DNA of 64,000 bases from Aspidapion aeneum (GCA_963576565.1 OY755047.1:6604931-6668930); one strand, 5' to 3'. Counted from the first letter of the stretch, positions 11,090 through 21,927 are shown. Program-made: numbers and translations. Notes: a model not told the origin generated them from the letters alone.

Positions 11090-12072
11090 TATTATGAAAT
11101 AATTAAATGGCACCTACGTTATTGGTCCTAATATTATTAAACAGGGAGTCCAAAAAATGTACATGCAAAAATGGATTTGTTTTAAATATACGTTATCATA
11201 AAAATTGCAGCATTTCTTTTCGAAGTACCCTAACGAGAAGAACTTTATCATAGATAAATATCAAAACCAATTACTCAGGATAACTTTTTATTATTTTTCC
11301 TGTGGGCCCTGCATAGATTGCGGGTAAAAAGAGACAAACATTTTTATTGTAAAGAGCGTCGGACATCAAGATATGAGATTACTGGGAGTCTTTTGTTCAG
11401 GTCTCAACTTTAATAAATTTGTTTTCTTCTTGGTAAACATACAGGGTATAATATAAATGATGCACCAAACTTTACGGGGTCAGGAACAAACATCAGCCCT
11501 TATACAGCTGATTAAAAAAAAATCTGATACGACTGGAAAATCCTTGTTTTATATTTTAAGCAGATACATATACATTATATCGCGTTGACATTTACATTTT
11601 ACAGTAGTGTTATGACGTCCATTAGGAGGACTGTTTTTTCTTTTGCCTGTTTATAAAATAAATAAAATATAGCTTGAGTTTTGGTCGTTTTTAGAAATAT
11701 GTTGCTGTTAAATTCAATTTAATTTTGAATTGAATAAGTTCGATCTTTTTTGCTGCAATTCGGCACCTGAGGTTTGATGATTGAATTCTACGGTAAATGG
11801 GTGCTTAGCTGCCTGGAAACTTTGAAAAAATTCTTGCATTCTTTACTCTCTCGAAAGGGCATTTTAGAGTACTCGAAGCAGCGCCTGATCTTCCCAAGAT
11901 TAACTTACTTTTGGCCTGCCAGTTCATTCTTGTTTCCTTTCAAGTTATTGTTCTTTTATCCATATTTTTTAACGGACCAAGCATTTCTAACTTCGTACGT
12001 AAAGCCATTTTAGGATAAAATACCATGTTTGTGTATTTATTATTCTGTAACTGATTACAATGTTATTATTTT
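11090..12072. other. Unassigned AT-rich sequence
   Basis: At 11447-11475 a ACAGGGTATAATATAAATG phrase with TGCACCAAACTTTAC repeats part of 1010-1045. A 79-codon frame at 11774-12013 shows no family features and I do not call it a gene. Confidence 0.35.
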
Positions 12073-12805
12073 TAGCTCACACATATACTATACTATAGTA
12101 GTGTGAGCTATGGTGATCCTAATTTTTTCGAGAAAAAAAAGTTTCAAAAATTTTTATATATCTTTGCGTTTCAGATGATTTTGAAACTTTTTTGTTGCGC
12201 CGTCTGTCTGTCTGTCTGTCTGTCTGTCTGCATGTCTGTCTGTCTGTGTGTCTGTATGTCTGTCTGTAACGACCAACGCGCATAACTCAAAAACCGCTTG
12301 GCCGATTTTAATGAAATTTGGTATCTGGGCTGGGTCTACGGTCGAGATGGTCCCATTTAAAAATGAACAAAATCCACCGAACACAAACCAAATAAAAGGG
12401 TGGGGGTAGATTTCAAAAATTAGAGTTTATGTGAAAATATGGCGTGTGTGATATTAAACGAAAGGTAATTAAGTCTGCAGTTAAACAAAATACATTTTAA
12501 TTTATTTAATATTTTAAAAATTTGAGTTTAAGTGAAAATATGGCGTGTGTGATATCAAACGAAAGGTAATTGAGTCCGGACTTTAACAAAATACATTTTA
12601 GTTTTTGTTTTTTTGTAAGGGTGGGGGTAGATTTCAAAAATTTGAGTTTAGGTCAAAACATGGCTTGTGTGGTATCAAACAAAAGGTAATTTAGTCTGGA
12701 GTTGAATAAAATATATTTCAGTTTTTAGTTATATTAGCTCACACGTACACTATAACTATAGTACCTAGTGTGAGCTTAGGGGCCCATATATTGGCAGAGT
12801 ATTTT
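12073..12805 (+). mobile_element. Microsatellite-bearing palindrome-ended element, copy A
   Basis: Order: terminal hairpin AGCTCACAC..GTGTGAGCT (12074-12110), conserved block with TATATATCTTTGCGTTTCAG, (CTGT)n tract of about 65 bp (12203-12268), GACCAACGCGCATAACTCAA with the CCGATTTTAATGAAATTTGG module, three about 115-bp tandem segments each containing GATATCAAACGAAAGGTAAT, a second hairpin (12735-12776), and the end GGCAGAGTATTTT. No TIR and no coding region. Best structural analogue: non-autonomous Helentron (HINE)-type elements; assignment is inference. Other copies: 17745-17945, 21243-21500, 36779-38272, 42663-43240, 44303-44968, 57048-57797. Confidence 0.85.
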
Positions 12806-13114
12806 ACTTGTAATTGACAGTTTAAATATTGTTAAAATACTGACGTTTTGATAAAGCTGTGGTGGCTTGGAATATACTGCTCAAATTTTGAAAAAAAGAC
12901 TTTAAATAGTCGTATCAGTTTTTTTTTTAAATCAGCTATACCTACTAAAATCAAATATATTTTTCAGTGGTACCGAATTAAAGAAAAGTGGTTCCCATTT
13001 GAACAGCCACCGATGACTGCATTGAAAGTCGATAAAAGTCCGGTTCCAATAATTATTGAAGAGATAAGCAAAGTGTTTTAAAACACGTGCATTTCCGATC
13101 GCATTAGAAGTAAA
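12806..13114. other. Unassigned; weak open frame
   Basis: A 77-codon frame (12848-13081, plus) ends just before the LINE fragment. It has no motif I recognise; it could be degraded LINE sequence upstream of the fragment. Confidence 0.3.
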
Positions 13115-13337
13115 GGAATATGCATCTCTAGGACAAATTATCAAACTAAAAAAAAGAAACACAAACAGCTGAAATCAAGAGACGAGTAGATTGGTCTGGG
13201 CAGCATTCGGTAAATTAAAAAATATCCTCAGTACCTCAAAACGAAAGTATATAACCAATGTATCCTTTCTGTACACACCTATGGATCTCAGAACAAAGAC
13301 CCAAAGATCAAAGGAAAGACAAATGTTACATGTAGTG
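13115..13337 (+). pseudogene. RTE-type LINE, first half of a split copy
   Basis: Contains the region before the tail: SLGQIIKLKK, then (after frameshift) WAAFGKLKNILS and VYNQCIL-like sequence, ending at the KAQRS..MLHV segment. The copy continues at 14362 after about 1 kb of inserted DNA; some 35 bases at the junction are missing. Confidence 0.75.
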
Positions 13338-13436
13338 ATGTAAATGGAAATATTGGAAATTTCCGAAGGTGTCTCAGAAATATTAAAACTATTGGGAATA
13401 TTGGAAATATTTTAAAAAATATTATCTTTTATATTA

Positions 13437-13868
13437 GATAGTTTAAGTTGTGCTACGTATTTTTACGTAATCATAAGATTTGACAGATAAGCAAGCGCAC
13501 TTCGGTACACCGTCGTCAAGGTCACGTTAGAAGCCTACATATTTACGTTAGCTTACGGCAGTCTGCGGGCACCTTAACGTTGCCAAAGAATAGAATTGGT
13601 TGATTGACCGATCGAAAAATGAGGCCTAGACGATAATTTCCGCTTCCACTACCAACGATTCTTTGCAAATATATCCCTACTGTAGTTGAAAAGACAAAAA
13701 ATAAAATTGTAACATCAAAAAAACACAGTGGCCATTCCATATTCTCTGCTATTAGTATTTTTGTTGTGGTAACGTAAAAACATTCAACTTAAACTCAAAT
13801 TTGGAACAAAACGTAGAGGGCTTAACGTGCAGTTTTATGTAAAAATACGTAGCACAACTTAAACTATC
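13437..13868 (-). mobile_element. TA-flanked MITE, GATAGTTTAAG ends, copy 2
   Basis: Same termini and interior as 10680-11089 but inverted; TA at 13435-13436 and 13869-13870. The interior has a run of A and CACAGTGGCCATTCC not seen in copy 1. It sits within the DNA separating the two halves of the LINE copy at 13115-14610. Confidence 0.9.
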
Positions 13869-14077
13869 TATTTTGTAACCTTAGGGAGCCTTCTTAAATT
13901 ACGCAACGCAAAAATTCAGGATTTTTGACCCCCACTCCCCTCTTAACGCATTTTCAAGAAAAAACACATTAAAATAATATTGAAGTGTAACGCAGGGCCA
14001 AAACCCCCCGTTGAGCATTACAAAATTTCAGAATAGACAATATAAGCATTAAACTTACTATAGAACAATTTTTATTT

Positions 14078-14202
14078 CCGATAATATTGAAGATTTTGAG
14101 GAAGTAGACTGGCAAGACGATGTTATTAAGTGTGATGCTGATGACAGCGATGAAGATATGCCTCTTGCTCGACTAGTGAATAGTGTGGTGTGTCAAGAAT
14201 AA
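14078..14202 (+). pseudogene. Acidic C-terminal ORF tail, probable transposon protein remnant
   Basis: A frame following a stop reads SDNIEDFEEVDWQDD, KCDADDSDEDMPLARLV and ends QE-stop at about 14202. AATAAA occurs 110 bp downstream (about 14317), as for a 3' UTR. Flanking text (ACGCAACGCAAAAATTCAGG, CCCCCACTCCCC) resembles termini of pogo-like elements, so I infer the tail of a DDE transposase. No catalytic part remains. Low confidence on identity. Confidence 0.4.
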
Positions 14203-14361
14203 GATTTTTGTTGAACAAATTTGACCTTATTTCTGTATATTTGTTTGAAGAATAACTCCTGATTTGTGTTCATGTGTAAGCCTTCTGCGTTTTCAAGTGT
14301 TTTGTTAGGATTTTATAAATAAATCTTTCCTTTTTTCCTACTTTTTTAATATTTAAATCGA

Positions 14362-14610
14362 TCGAAAATAAAACGAAGGTCAGAGATGTCAAATGAGAGG
14401 TAGCAAAATTAAAGCAAGCAAAAAGGCGATCGATGGAACACATATATTGTAAACTGGAGACCTTGGGAAAATAAAAGTAGGAGAAGACCGCAAATGAGCT
14501 GGGCGGACGATATGAAGAAACAAGCGGAAACCAAATGGATGAACACGGCGACAGACAAAGAAAAGTGTAAGATATTGGGGGAGGCCTATATCCAAAGATG
14601 AATCCATGCA
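14362..14610 (+). pseudogene. RTE-type LINE, second half of the split copy
   Basis: Resumes with NKTKVRDVK-like sequence (AAAATAAAACGAAGGTCAGA), LKQ, DRWNTYIVNWRPWENK, RRRPQMSWADDMKKQA and MNTATDKEKCK, then EAYIQR. Stops and frameshifts throughout. The tail is shorter than in the other copies. Confidence 0.8.
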
Positions 14611-14874
14611 GGTATATTCTTCACTCGAGGTACGTGATTGTTGAAGAACGCGTAATACCTTACAAACGCCCACCCGAAAATTCTTCGACATATTGATTCT
14701 ACACGCATTGATACACTTTGAAGAAAAACTATGAAGAATGATACACGAATATATAGCTTTTGATCTTCAAATCGGTCAATTATTTCTTATTGAAGAGTTC
14801 ATCAATTATTTTTTCTTCCGAGTAGTCTATGTGAAAACATTTTTCTTATTATTCTTCATCGGTTTTTTACCTTC
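14611..14874. other. Unassigned sequence
   Basis: Nothing recognised. Confidence 0.3.
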
Positions 14875-14905
14875 CTGGCCTGCGCAGCAATGGTTAGAGA
14901 AGGTA

Positions 14906-16080
14906 CACGGTAAAAAAATTGTCTTACACAGAAAAAAATAAGTTCTTCAGTTAAGAGTAGTAGTTTTCTTGACAAAAATATCTTGACCCAAAAGCAAAAG
15001 TCTCCAAATAAATTGTTTTCTCTTCATCTAAGCAAACCGCTTGTTTTGGGAAAAAAAATAATTGTCTTGGTAAATTGTTTTGGTTAAAAACAACCTGCCT
15101 TTCGCGAAGAAAAAGTGGTTTTGAAGCAAGATATAAAATGTCTTACTAATATCTTCTTAACACAAATAAAGCTTTACTTTACAAGACTTTTAATTTTTTA
15201 ACTCAAAATATCCGGCATCTCCAAAACAAAAATGGCGATTTATTCCATAATATTAGAAAACACAAAAACAAGAAGGTTGCCGCTTCCATTCAAAACAAAT
15301 CAATTTTCTTGGATAAAGGCAACTTTTATTTTCAACAGAAACCAGCAGTTCAAGAGAATAGTTTTTTTTTTGTTAAGAAAATATCGTCTTTGTGCATATT
15401 TTTTTCTGTGTAGATCAAAGTAAACTGCTTTGAGGTAAAATAATTTGTGCTTTCCTATTCACCAAGAGAATATTTTGTTGATATAGCAGAAAAAATGTCT
15501 TGCCTCTTAATTTTAATGTGAAATAGAAATTAGGGACTTATTGGAATAAAGCCTGACTTTATTTTAGAGTCGACTTTATTTTGACACATTTACACAGAAA
15601 ACTAACAGCTGACCTCTCAGAATTGACATACCAAAGCCAAATTTAATAATAAAGACGCTAACTTTCATTTAATAAATACCAACACTAATAAATCCTGTTT
15701 TTAAATACACAAAGACACCGAATTTTGAAAGAAACCAGCTGCTTTTTATATGCAAATCTGTCACAATACGGTCGATTTTAAAATAAGGTCAGGTTTTATT
15801 CCAATAAGTGTCTATTGTTTTATTATAAATGGGAACTGAATTAATCTAAGGCATCGTTTTCTCTGGAAGCAAAATATTACTTATATGAAGACAATTTGCT
15901 TTGTTACAAAATGGAGTATACTAAAATAAGACAAAAGAAAAAAAATAAAGTCTCGTTTCAAAACTAAACAATGCGTTAAACTAAAAGAAAATATTTTAAT
16001 TCAAAACAAATTGTTTTAAGGTAAAACAATTCAGTCAAAAAAAGAACGTGTTTCCATTGTAGACAAAATTTTTTTCCGTG
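14906..16080. mobile_element. TA-flanked TIR element, CACGGTAAAAAAATTGTC ends
   Basis: Ends CACGGTAAAAAAATTGTC and GACAAAATTTTTTTCCGTG, TA at 14904-14905 and 16081-16082. It contains a younger MITE at 15533-15812. The interior is full of AAACAATTTG/CAAATTGTTT-like AT-rich text. A shorter inverted copy of its right part is at 38445-38650, beside another exon of the same host gene. Confidence 0.85.
15533..15812. mobile_element. TA-flanked MITE, GGGACTTATT family, copy 2
   Basis: GGGACTTATTGGAATAAA at left and the complement with AATAAGTGTC at right, TA on both sides. Nested in the element at 14906-16080; the 38445-38650 copy of that host element lacks it. Confidence 0.9.
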
Positions 16081-16150
16081 TATTGTTTTCGACGAAAAAA
16101 AACATTTTTGAGATAACGCCGAAAATGTATATGTATTTTTTAAAACTTAC

Positions 16151-16200
16151 CCTTGTCTTCAGCATATTTCTTTATATGTTCGTCCATGGCGTCGAAAAAC
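16151..16200 (-). CDS. DUSP11: Exon of PIR1/DUSP11-like RNA 5'-phosphatase (50 nt, most downstream exon seen)
   Basis: Minus strand: acceptor TTATTTTTTACAG, 50-nt exon, donor GTAAGTTTT. With the AG carried over from the exon at 36480-36565 it reads R-FFDAMDEHIKKYAEDK-G, matching the segment just upstream of the catalytic cysteine loop in DUSP11-type phosphatases, where a helix precedes IGVHCTHG. Phase fits: the previous exon ends with two bases of a codon and this one supplies the third. The enzyme family removes 5' gamma and beta phosphates from RNA. The next exon, which should carry HCxxGxxR, was not found in 1-16150 and probably lies beyond the window. Symbol is by similarity. Confidence 0.72.
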
Positions 16201-16341
16201 CTGTAAAAAATAACAGAAAAACATTAAACGGCCATTAAAAAAAATCATTAGATTTACGTCAAATGGGTGTGAAAGTTTAAGCATTTGAATTTAACACGTA
16301 ATAGAGAGATTCAGCTATAACATAGCGATACTACTCAGAAT

Positions 16342-16494
16342 GCGACAACTGGTCGCCGCCAACTCGGCGCCGCCAACTGGGCGCCGCCAACTGAGCGCTG
16401 CCAACTCGACGCCGTCGACTGGGCGCCGGGCCAATTCGGCGCCAGGCCAACTCAGCGCCACCAACTGAGCACCGGACCAACTCGGCGCCGGATT
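16342..16494. repeat. GC-rich minisatellite, 15-17 bp unit
   Basis: About ten units of the type GGCGCCGCCAACTC, alternating CCAACTGG/CCAACTCG and drifting to a GCGCCGGACCAACTC form at the right. Strikingly GC-rich for this window, with repeated GGCGCC palindromes. It lies about 140 bp upstream of the acceptor of the exon at 16151-16200. A minus-strand open frame across it is a by-product of the repeat. Confidence 0.9.
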
Positions 16495-17744
16495 AATTTT
16501 TTTTTTCGATAAAATGTGCAAATAAAAAACAAAATAGATATTATTATTTACGCAAAAACATATCTAAAAAATCCTTTACGTAATTTCCTTGAAATTTGGT
16601 TTTGTTCAGTACAGTTAAATCCATTAAGTCGAATGTTGAAATTTGGTAGGTGTAGAGTTATGGTAACCTGGTAACATAGTGATTACAAGAATGGCGGATT
16701 TCTTTATTTTTCAAGCGATTTGTCTCAAACTTGAAAGTTTGGAGTGCTTGAGAGCATTTAATGCAGTGTTATTTTGTTAGGTGACCCGTGGTGTTATCCT
16801 GAAACTTAAAAAAAATTAAAACGGCGGATCCAAAATGGTGGAATTTCTTATTTATGCATCTGTCTTTCAAGTCGCTGATTATGATTTTTGACTCAAACTC
16901 ATAAGCCGGTGAACACCCTCGCACGCATATACATAATATTCCAATACCCACGGCAACTACCCATTCATGATGCAAACATGAGGGCTTTGGGGTCCTTAAG
17001 CAAAAAAGACCTGATTGGTTGCTTTCAAAAACATATATGCATATTATTTCCATATAGTACGTATTATTGCAATACCTACGGTACCTTACGATGCAGAATG
17101 CAAACATATTTGAAATAGCCATATCAATGGGTATAAATCTATCCTTTTTGCGGTTCTTAAGATAAAATGTCCTGATTGGTTATACTTTTACGCCAGAATA
17201 TTATTTTATTCTTGTCTTCGTTACGTCAAATCATCGGCATACAGTTGACAAAAACTCTATCTATGTAAATTTGGTATCTGTGCATTTTTCGTATCTTTAT
17301 TTCTGAATGTTTGCATCAAACGTCCACCATTGTGTAAATAGGTAACAGGGAGTATTGGAATATTACGTATATGCTCGCACAGTGCTTCTGCTAACTACCT
17401 TATTCATATGTAGAAACTTATAGCGCTTAATTTGTCGTACGTAATGCAACAAAATTTGGCTTAATCTTCCTAATAATAGTGCCAAACAAAAAAATTAGAA
17501 ACACCATTTCAAAGATCGTTATCTCAGTATGTGATTAACCGCAAAAATCAATGTTATTCGTTACGTCACAACCGGTCAGTTGTAAACATAAATATAAACA
17601 AAAAAATGCAAATTACAAATGCACTAAAAAAAAAAAATTTATGTTATAGACAAAATGAAATGGCATTTTTTAGCCTGAGGCTATGGTTGGACTACAATGC
17701 GTCCGTTATGACAAATATACACAGAAAAAAAATTATATAAATAG
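16495..17744. other. Unassigned intronic sequence
   Basis: No element ends recognised. The overlapping frames at 16769-17122 (minus) and 16888-17118 (plus) have neither motif nor splice signals. A phrase with TTCCATATAGTACGTATTA-type near palindrome lies at about 17050. Confidence 0.35.
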
Positions 17745-17945
17745 AAACAAAATACATTCTAGTTTTTTTTTAAAAGGGTGGGGGTAGATTTGAAAAATTA
17801 GAGTTTAAGTCAAAACATGGCTTGTGTGGTATCAATCGAAAGGTAATTGAGTCGGGAGTTGAATAAAATATATTTCAGTTTTTAGTTATACTAGCTCAAA
17901 CGTACACTATAACTATAGTACCTAGTGTGAGGTTAGGTAGTATTT
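17745..17945 (+). mobile_element. Microsatellite-bearing palindrome-ended element, partial copy B
   Basis: Only the last ~115-bp segment (AAAGGGTGGGGGTAGATTTG, GTATCAATCGAAAGGTAATT) and the second hairpin region (GCTCAAACGTACACTATAAC..CTAGTGTGAGGTTAGG) remain; it lacks the microsatellite and terminal hairpin. Confidence 0.8.
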
Positions 17946-18138
17946 TTCTTTCAATTCAAATTTTTAATTTCAAATTTCGCGCGCAGATACAAAAGTGCAT
18001 CAAGAGACCTACAAGTGCCGCGCGCAGATAATTGGAAAAAAATATGGCGTGTTAATGCTAATTGAATTTTCTAACACCACGTGAAATTTAGATTTTGGTC
18101 AAAATCAGTTTTTTTAATGCGGGTTTCGAGTATAACAG
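17946..18138. other. Unassigned sequence
   Basis: Contains two GCGCGCAGATA strings about 45 bp apart (17978 and 18022). Nothing else recognised. Confidence 0.3.
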
Positions 18139-18815
18139 AAGAATAGCAAAAGTGGGGATTAACAGTGAACGTCGACAAGACAGTACTTATGTATTAGAAA
18201 CGAATCCAGTGAGTGAGAGAACTAGACAATGGACAAACAATATCTCCATGCAATGAGTATGTATACTTGGGTGTCACATTTGATAAGATAAGAGTAAAAG
18301 CAAAAAGGGTTATTGGATGTCTTAACAGTATTTTATGGAGCAGAGAGATAAAAAATAATGTAAAATTATATGAAACAATGGTGAAAAGCACGCTGTTGTA
18401 TGGAATAGACTTGTCGCGTAACAGAAAAATACAAAACAAAAATGGAAAGTGTCAAAATGGATGCAATAACAAGATCAATGAGAATATCTAGAACACTCAT
18501 GTAAGAAGTGAGATCATAAAAGAAAGAATGGGAATCGAGAGAAGCATAACGGATGACATCACTAAAAGACAACTGATATGGTACGGCCATGTACAACGGA
18601 TGAACGACGAAAGATTACCAAAGCAGGTCCTAGAATGGTAATCAATAGGGCGCAGAAAAAGAGGGCGTCCTAAACTAGGATGGCAACAGTCAATCCAAAG
18701 ATCAATGAGTCAAAAAAATCTGACAGAAGGTGATTGTCAGGATCGAAGGAGGTGGAGAATAGGCGTCGGACAACGTAGAAAAACATTCTAAACCGACATC
18801 GTAGTATAGTTTCGG
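18139..18815 (+). pseudogene. LINE family 2 reverse transcriptase 3' part
   Basis: Broken reading of KWGLTVNVDKT, ELDNGQTISPCNEYVYLGV, FDK, VIGCLNSILWSREIK, ETMVKSTLLYGI, then MDAITRSMRIS, ERMGIERSITDDITKRQLIW, YGHVQRMNDERLPKQVLEW and GRRKRGRPKLGWQQSIQRS. This is the post-catalytic RT region and C terminus of a non-LTR element. Several frameshifts and stops; the KTGTDCKELEK segment is deleted. Copies: 24186-24678, 30028-30858 (minus), 53205-54165, 60240-61075. Confidence 0.88.
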
Positions 18816-18824
18816 GTTGTTGTA

Positions 18825-18910
18825 AGACACATTTTTCTCAATAATTTGTGTTATAACCAAAAACTTCGTAGGCGCTTTTGTTTATGAGATATTCACCAAA
18901 AACTGTCTTA
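18825..18910 (-). repeat. Fragment of the (AC)n-bearing element
   Basis: CTCAATAATTTGTGTTATAA and CCAAAAACTTCGTAGGCGCT with GAGATATTCACCAAAAACTG match 8730-8815 inverted. Immediately follows the LINE. Confidence 0.7.
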
Positions 18911-19228
18911 GATTTTATTAGAAAGAAATATAATTTTGTTAATTCCGCCAACTATCAAATATCGCAATCTTACATTCCTTTAAAAGTGTGGGTGCTGATA
19001 ATTTATGACTATTTAATTTATTAGATATTAAGAGGTATTAAAATGCCGAATTGAAAAAAAAACTGGCATTCCTTTTCGAAGATAGATGGCATTTTGATTG
19101 CCTGCTATTTGTTAAATTATTCAAATAAGAATTCAGACATATAAAAATAAAACAAGGAAGCATTGTTTTTTTTTTCGATGTTTTTTGAACTGCCAAAATT
19201 TAATAGTACATATTACTATAAATCAATA
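18911..19228. other. Unassigned AT-rich sequence
   Basis: Nothing recognised. Confidence 0.3.
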
Positions 19229-19505
19229 GAGAATTATTGAAATAAAGCCAGGCTATAATAGTGCCAGGCACTATTTTGACACATTCACATTGCAATATCA
19301 GCTGTGATCTTTCAACATACAGCTTTTGTTTACTATATGAACCGGAATAAATAGTGCCTTCCTTTATAATTGGAAAATAAATGACGAAAGTTTGAAATTC
19401 GACTTTGGTATGTCAATTTTGAAGTATTAACTGTCAGTTTTCAATGTGAAAGTGTCAGAATAGTACCTGGCACTATTATAGCCTGACTTTATTTCAATAA
19501 TTCTC
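19229..19505. mobile_element. TA-flanked MITE, GGGACTTATT family, copy 3
   Basis: GAGAATTATTGAAATAAAGC and its complement, TA at 19227-19228 and 19506-19507. TIR homology runs inward through AGGCACTATT and GTGCCAGG-type blocks as in copy 1. Confidence 0.88.
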
Positions 19506-19719
19506 TAATAAATGACACGCCGCTAGCGACATGTACCCAATTTTTCAAATGTGACATATCATACTTATAAGTGTCAAAAGTTGGAAATTTGACATTTGCA
19601 TAATTAAATACACGCGTGTTATTAGTTTTTTTATTTGTCAAACACACTCTGTTTATTATATTACAATTTAGTCAATAAGACTAATTAGCAATTTTGTTTC
19701 AACTTAATTTACTAATAAA

Positions 19720-19922
19720 CTGCTAAATTTACTTGTAACCACTAGTCGCAGTTGAGTACAAAATTTATAGGTATACCTGTAATAATGTACGACATGCTTC
19801 AACTTTTAGTTTTGATGCCCAAAGCGCACTTACGAAATTATACAGTTTTGTATTTTCATGAATCAGGTTATCGGGTAATTTTGTACCCAACTGCGACTAG
19901 TAGTTACAAGTAAATTTAGCAG
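19720..19922. repeat. Foldback element with 45-bp arms
   Basis: Left CTGCTAAATTTACTTGTAAC and GTCGCAGTTGAGTACAAAAT; right ATTTTGTACCCAACTGCGAC and GTTACAAGTAAATTTAGCAG. Arms are inverted with few mismatches around a ~110-bp centre. Confidence 0.85.
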
Positions 19923-20872
19923 TTGGGTGTTTTTTTTATTTAAATTCATTTTATTTCCAACTTTTAGGTTTAATTTTTATTCAGCCTTATAAAAAGCACT
20001 ATGCATTTACAATTCATTTAGCTTTACCCAAAAAGTACGTGTAGATTTTCTACGTACGCGAACAGTGTTAGTTTAGCTTCCATTGAGTGAAGGTGGGGGA
20101 GGAGAGAGGGAGGAGGGAACTAGTAAAATGGTGTCAAAAAAAATCTGAAAGCATGTGCCGAAAGAGTTTTTGAAATCGCTCTAAATTTGTGAAAGGTATA
20201 GCTACATCTATTACTAATAAGGGAGAAGAGAGGGAGAGGAACGGGAAATTAGTAAAATGATGTTGGAAAAAAAGTCTTAAAGCGTGTGCAGAAAGAATTT
20301 TTGAAATCGCTTTATATTTGTGAAAGTTTTAACTATAACTACTATTAATAATGATGGCGGGGAGGAGTGAGTGAGAGGCGGGGGAGAACCAGTAAATATG
20401 ATGTTGGAAAAAAAATCTGAAAGCGTATGCAGAAAGAATTTTTGAAATCGCTCTATATTTGATAAAATTATGCGAATATGGTTTTTGAATAGGGTGGGGG
20501 AAATGAGAGGAAAGGAAATGAGTGGGAGCAGGGAGGTCTACAAAGTAACTACAGCAAATTAGAGGACATTTGCAATGAGTAATCAAAGGCATTCCAATAA
20601 AATCGCCTGAAATTTAGATAAAATGTATGCCTTAAAGCCTACATCATTTGACAAAATGGCGTCTGAAGACCGCCATGTTGATTCCTGTTTAAAAAAATAT
20701 AACCTATAGCACCTTCAGGATCAGTAGCCTACCAACGAAACCTTTTTTGTCAAAATCGGTTCAGCCGTTGAGCCTCTAGCATGACACAAACATATTTACT
20801 TACATACAACAATCGAAAAACATTACCCTGTTCCTTTCGCCGTTTTGCAGTTGGGTAAAAATAAAAATTATT
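19923..20872 (+). repeat. Repeat with three ~125-bp purine-rich tandem units and an ATCGG-AGCCGTT module
   Basis: Units start near 20100, 20222 and 20345. Each has a GGGAGAGG-type purine stretch, AGTAAAATGATGTTGGAAAA and CAGAAAGAATTTTTGAAATC. Downstream, AAAATCGGTTCAGCCGTTGA (20753-20772) precedes a CATATTTACTTACATACAAC simple stretch. GCAGTTGGGT occurs at 19919 and 20868, possibly the element borders. Confidence 0.65.
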
Positions 20873-21242
20873 GCTGTAAAAAGGGCCCGTGACTATAACA
20901 AAAATAAAACTCCGTTGTTTTTGCACCCCCGGAGTTATTTTAACGAATTTAATGTCGAATATTTATTGGCCCTTTTCAACGGCTCGATTAATATCCGCTT
21001 TTGATTTACAGCGCTGACGCTTCTTTCTAATTTCGAAAATCACCTTTTGTTAAACGATTTATTAATTGATTAATGAGGGTTTTCAGCTTTAAATTGAGAA
21101 AAAATTAAAAAAACATTTTAAAAATAGTTTTTTTTTTAATTCAAATGATTAGATTAGAAACATACGTTAAACAATAATTTTAAGTTTTTCCTCGATATTT
21201 TGAAAACCCCCGTGGCTATTAGCACAGATCACCAAGTGATAT
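20873..21242. other. Unassigned AT-rich sequence
   Basis: Nothing recognised. Confidence 0.3.
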
Positions 21243-21500
21243 TAGCTCACACATTAGCGTAGCCCCAGCGATCCAATGGGGAGAGGGGGGGTTTGAATAA
21301 ATATATGAAAAATTTTTATACAAAGATTTTCGAACAAATTTAATAACAGTATACACAATTGTTTGCTTCATGGGGAGGTTTTAACCCCTAAATCCCCCCC
21401 AGCCCTACGCGCCTGAGGTCACGAGTATACTATAACTATAGTAGTGTGAGTGTGAGCATTGGTGATCGTGCCAAAAAAAAAGTTGCTCCGATTTTATATT
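21243..21500 (+). mobile_element. Microsatellite element terminal hairpin (copy C), interrupted
   Basis: TAGCTCACAC at 21244 resumes as TATACTATAACTATAGTAGT and GTGTGAGCATTGGTGATC at 21425-21470, followed by the AAAAGTTGCTCCGATTTTA block. The hairpin is split by about 172 bp (21253-21424) whose ends, GCGTAGCCCCAGCG and CAGCCCTACGCGCCTG, are inverted and flanked by G/C runs: a probable small hAT-like MITE. The rest of the element is missing. Confidence 0.6.
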
Positions 21501-21504
21501 TTTA

Positions 21505-21735
21505 CCTTCCTAACCCGCGTAGCAATGGCTAGAGAAGGTATTATTTTCGACAAAAAATGTTTTTTGAGATAACGCCGTAAATGTGTTATTTGGGTGTATT
21601 TTAACCTATCCTAGCAATATTGTCGTGATGTCTGTCTGTGTGTGTGTGTATATTATTTCTGTCCGAAACACGTTAGCTCCTAAACCACAGAACCGATTTT
21701 TTATCAAATTTTCAGGTAAAATAGTGTTCGGCACT
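21505..21735 (+). repeat. Fragment of the (AC)n-bearing element
   Basis: TTTTTACCTTCCTAACCCGC, GAGATAACGCCGTAAATGTG, TATTTGGGTGTATTTTAACC, (TGTG)n at 21638-21651 and CCTAAACCACAGAACCGATT. It provides the unoccupied site for the MITE at 9772-9946. Ends abruptly at the fragment at 21737. Confidence 0.85.
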
Positions 21736-21736
21736 C

Positions 21737-21927
21737 TGTTGGAAATAATATAAGGAGCATCCAATTTACAAAAACTATAAATTTGAGCGCCTGTCAAATA
21801 CGGTAAGCATCAGGAATAACGTCAAGATGCAATTTAAAAGTAAAAATTTTTATATTCATACATCAATTATTAATGGTCTAAAAGGGTGGAAAAAATATAA
21901 TAAGAATGTAGAACCCTGTATCTGTAT
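21737..21927 (+). mobile_element. Single arm of a long-TIR MITE (same family as 56668-58170)
   Basis: GGAAATAATATAAGGAGCAT, GAGCGCCTGTCAAATACGGT, CATCAATTATTAATGGTCTA and AAAGGGTGGAAAAAATATAA match 57985-58160, with a terminal AACCCTGTA. Only one arm is present. Confidence 0.8.

Larger units (their letters stand above)
14875..16130 (+). repeat. (AC)n-bearing element fragment, split by a 1.2-kb MITE, abutting an exon
   Basis: TTTTACCTTCCTGGCCTGCG (14870-14890) and TTGTTTTCGACGAAAAAAAA (16083-16102) are neighbouring blocks in other copies (compare 21510-21560) but are separated here by 14906-16080. The fragment ends about 20 bp before the splice donor of the exon at 16151-16200. Confidence 0.75.

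Noticed and set aside
16315..16521. Minus-strand 68-codon frame rich in Ala, Leu, Ser, Trp
   Set aside because: By-product of the GC-rich minisatellite.
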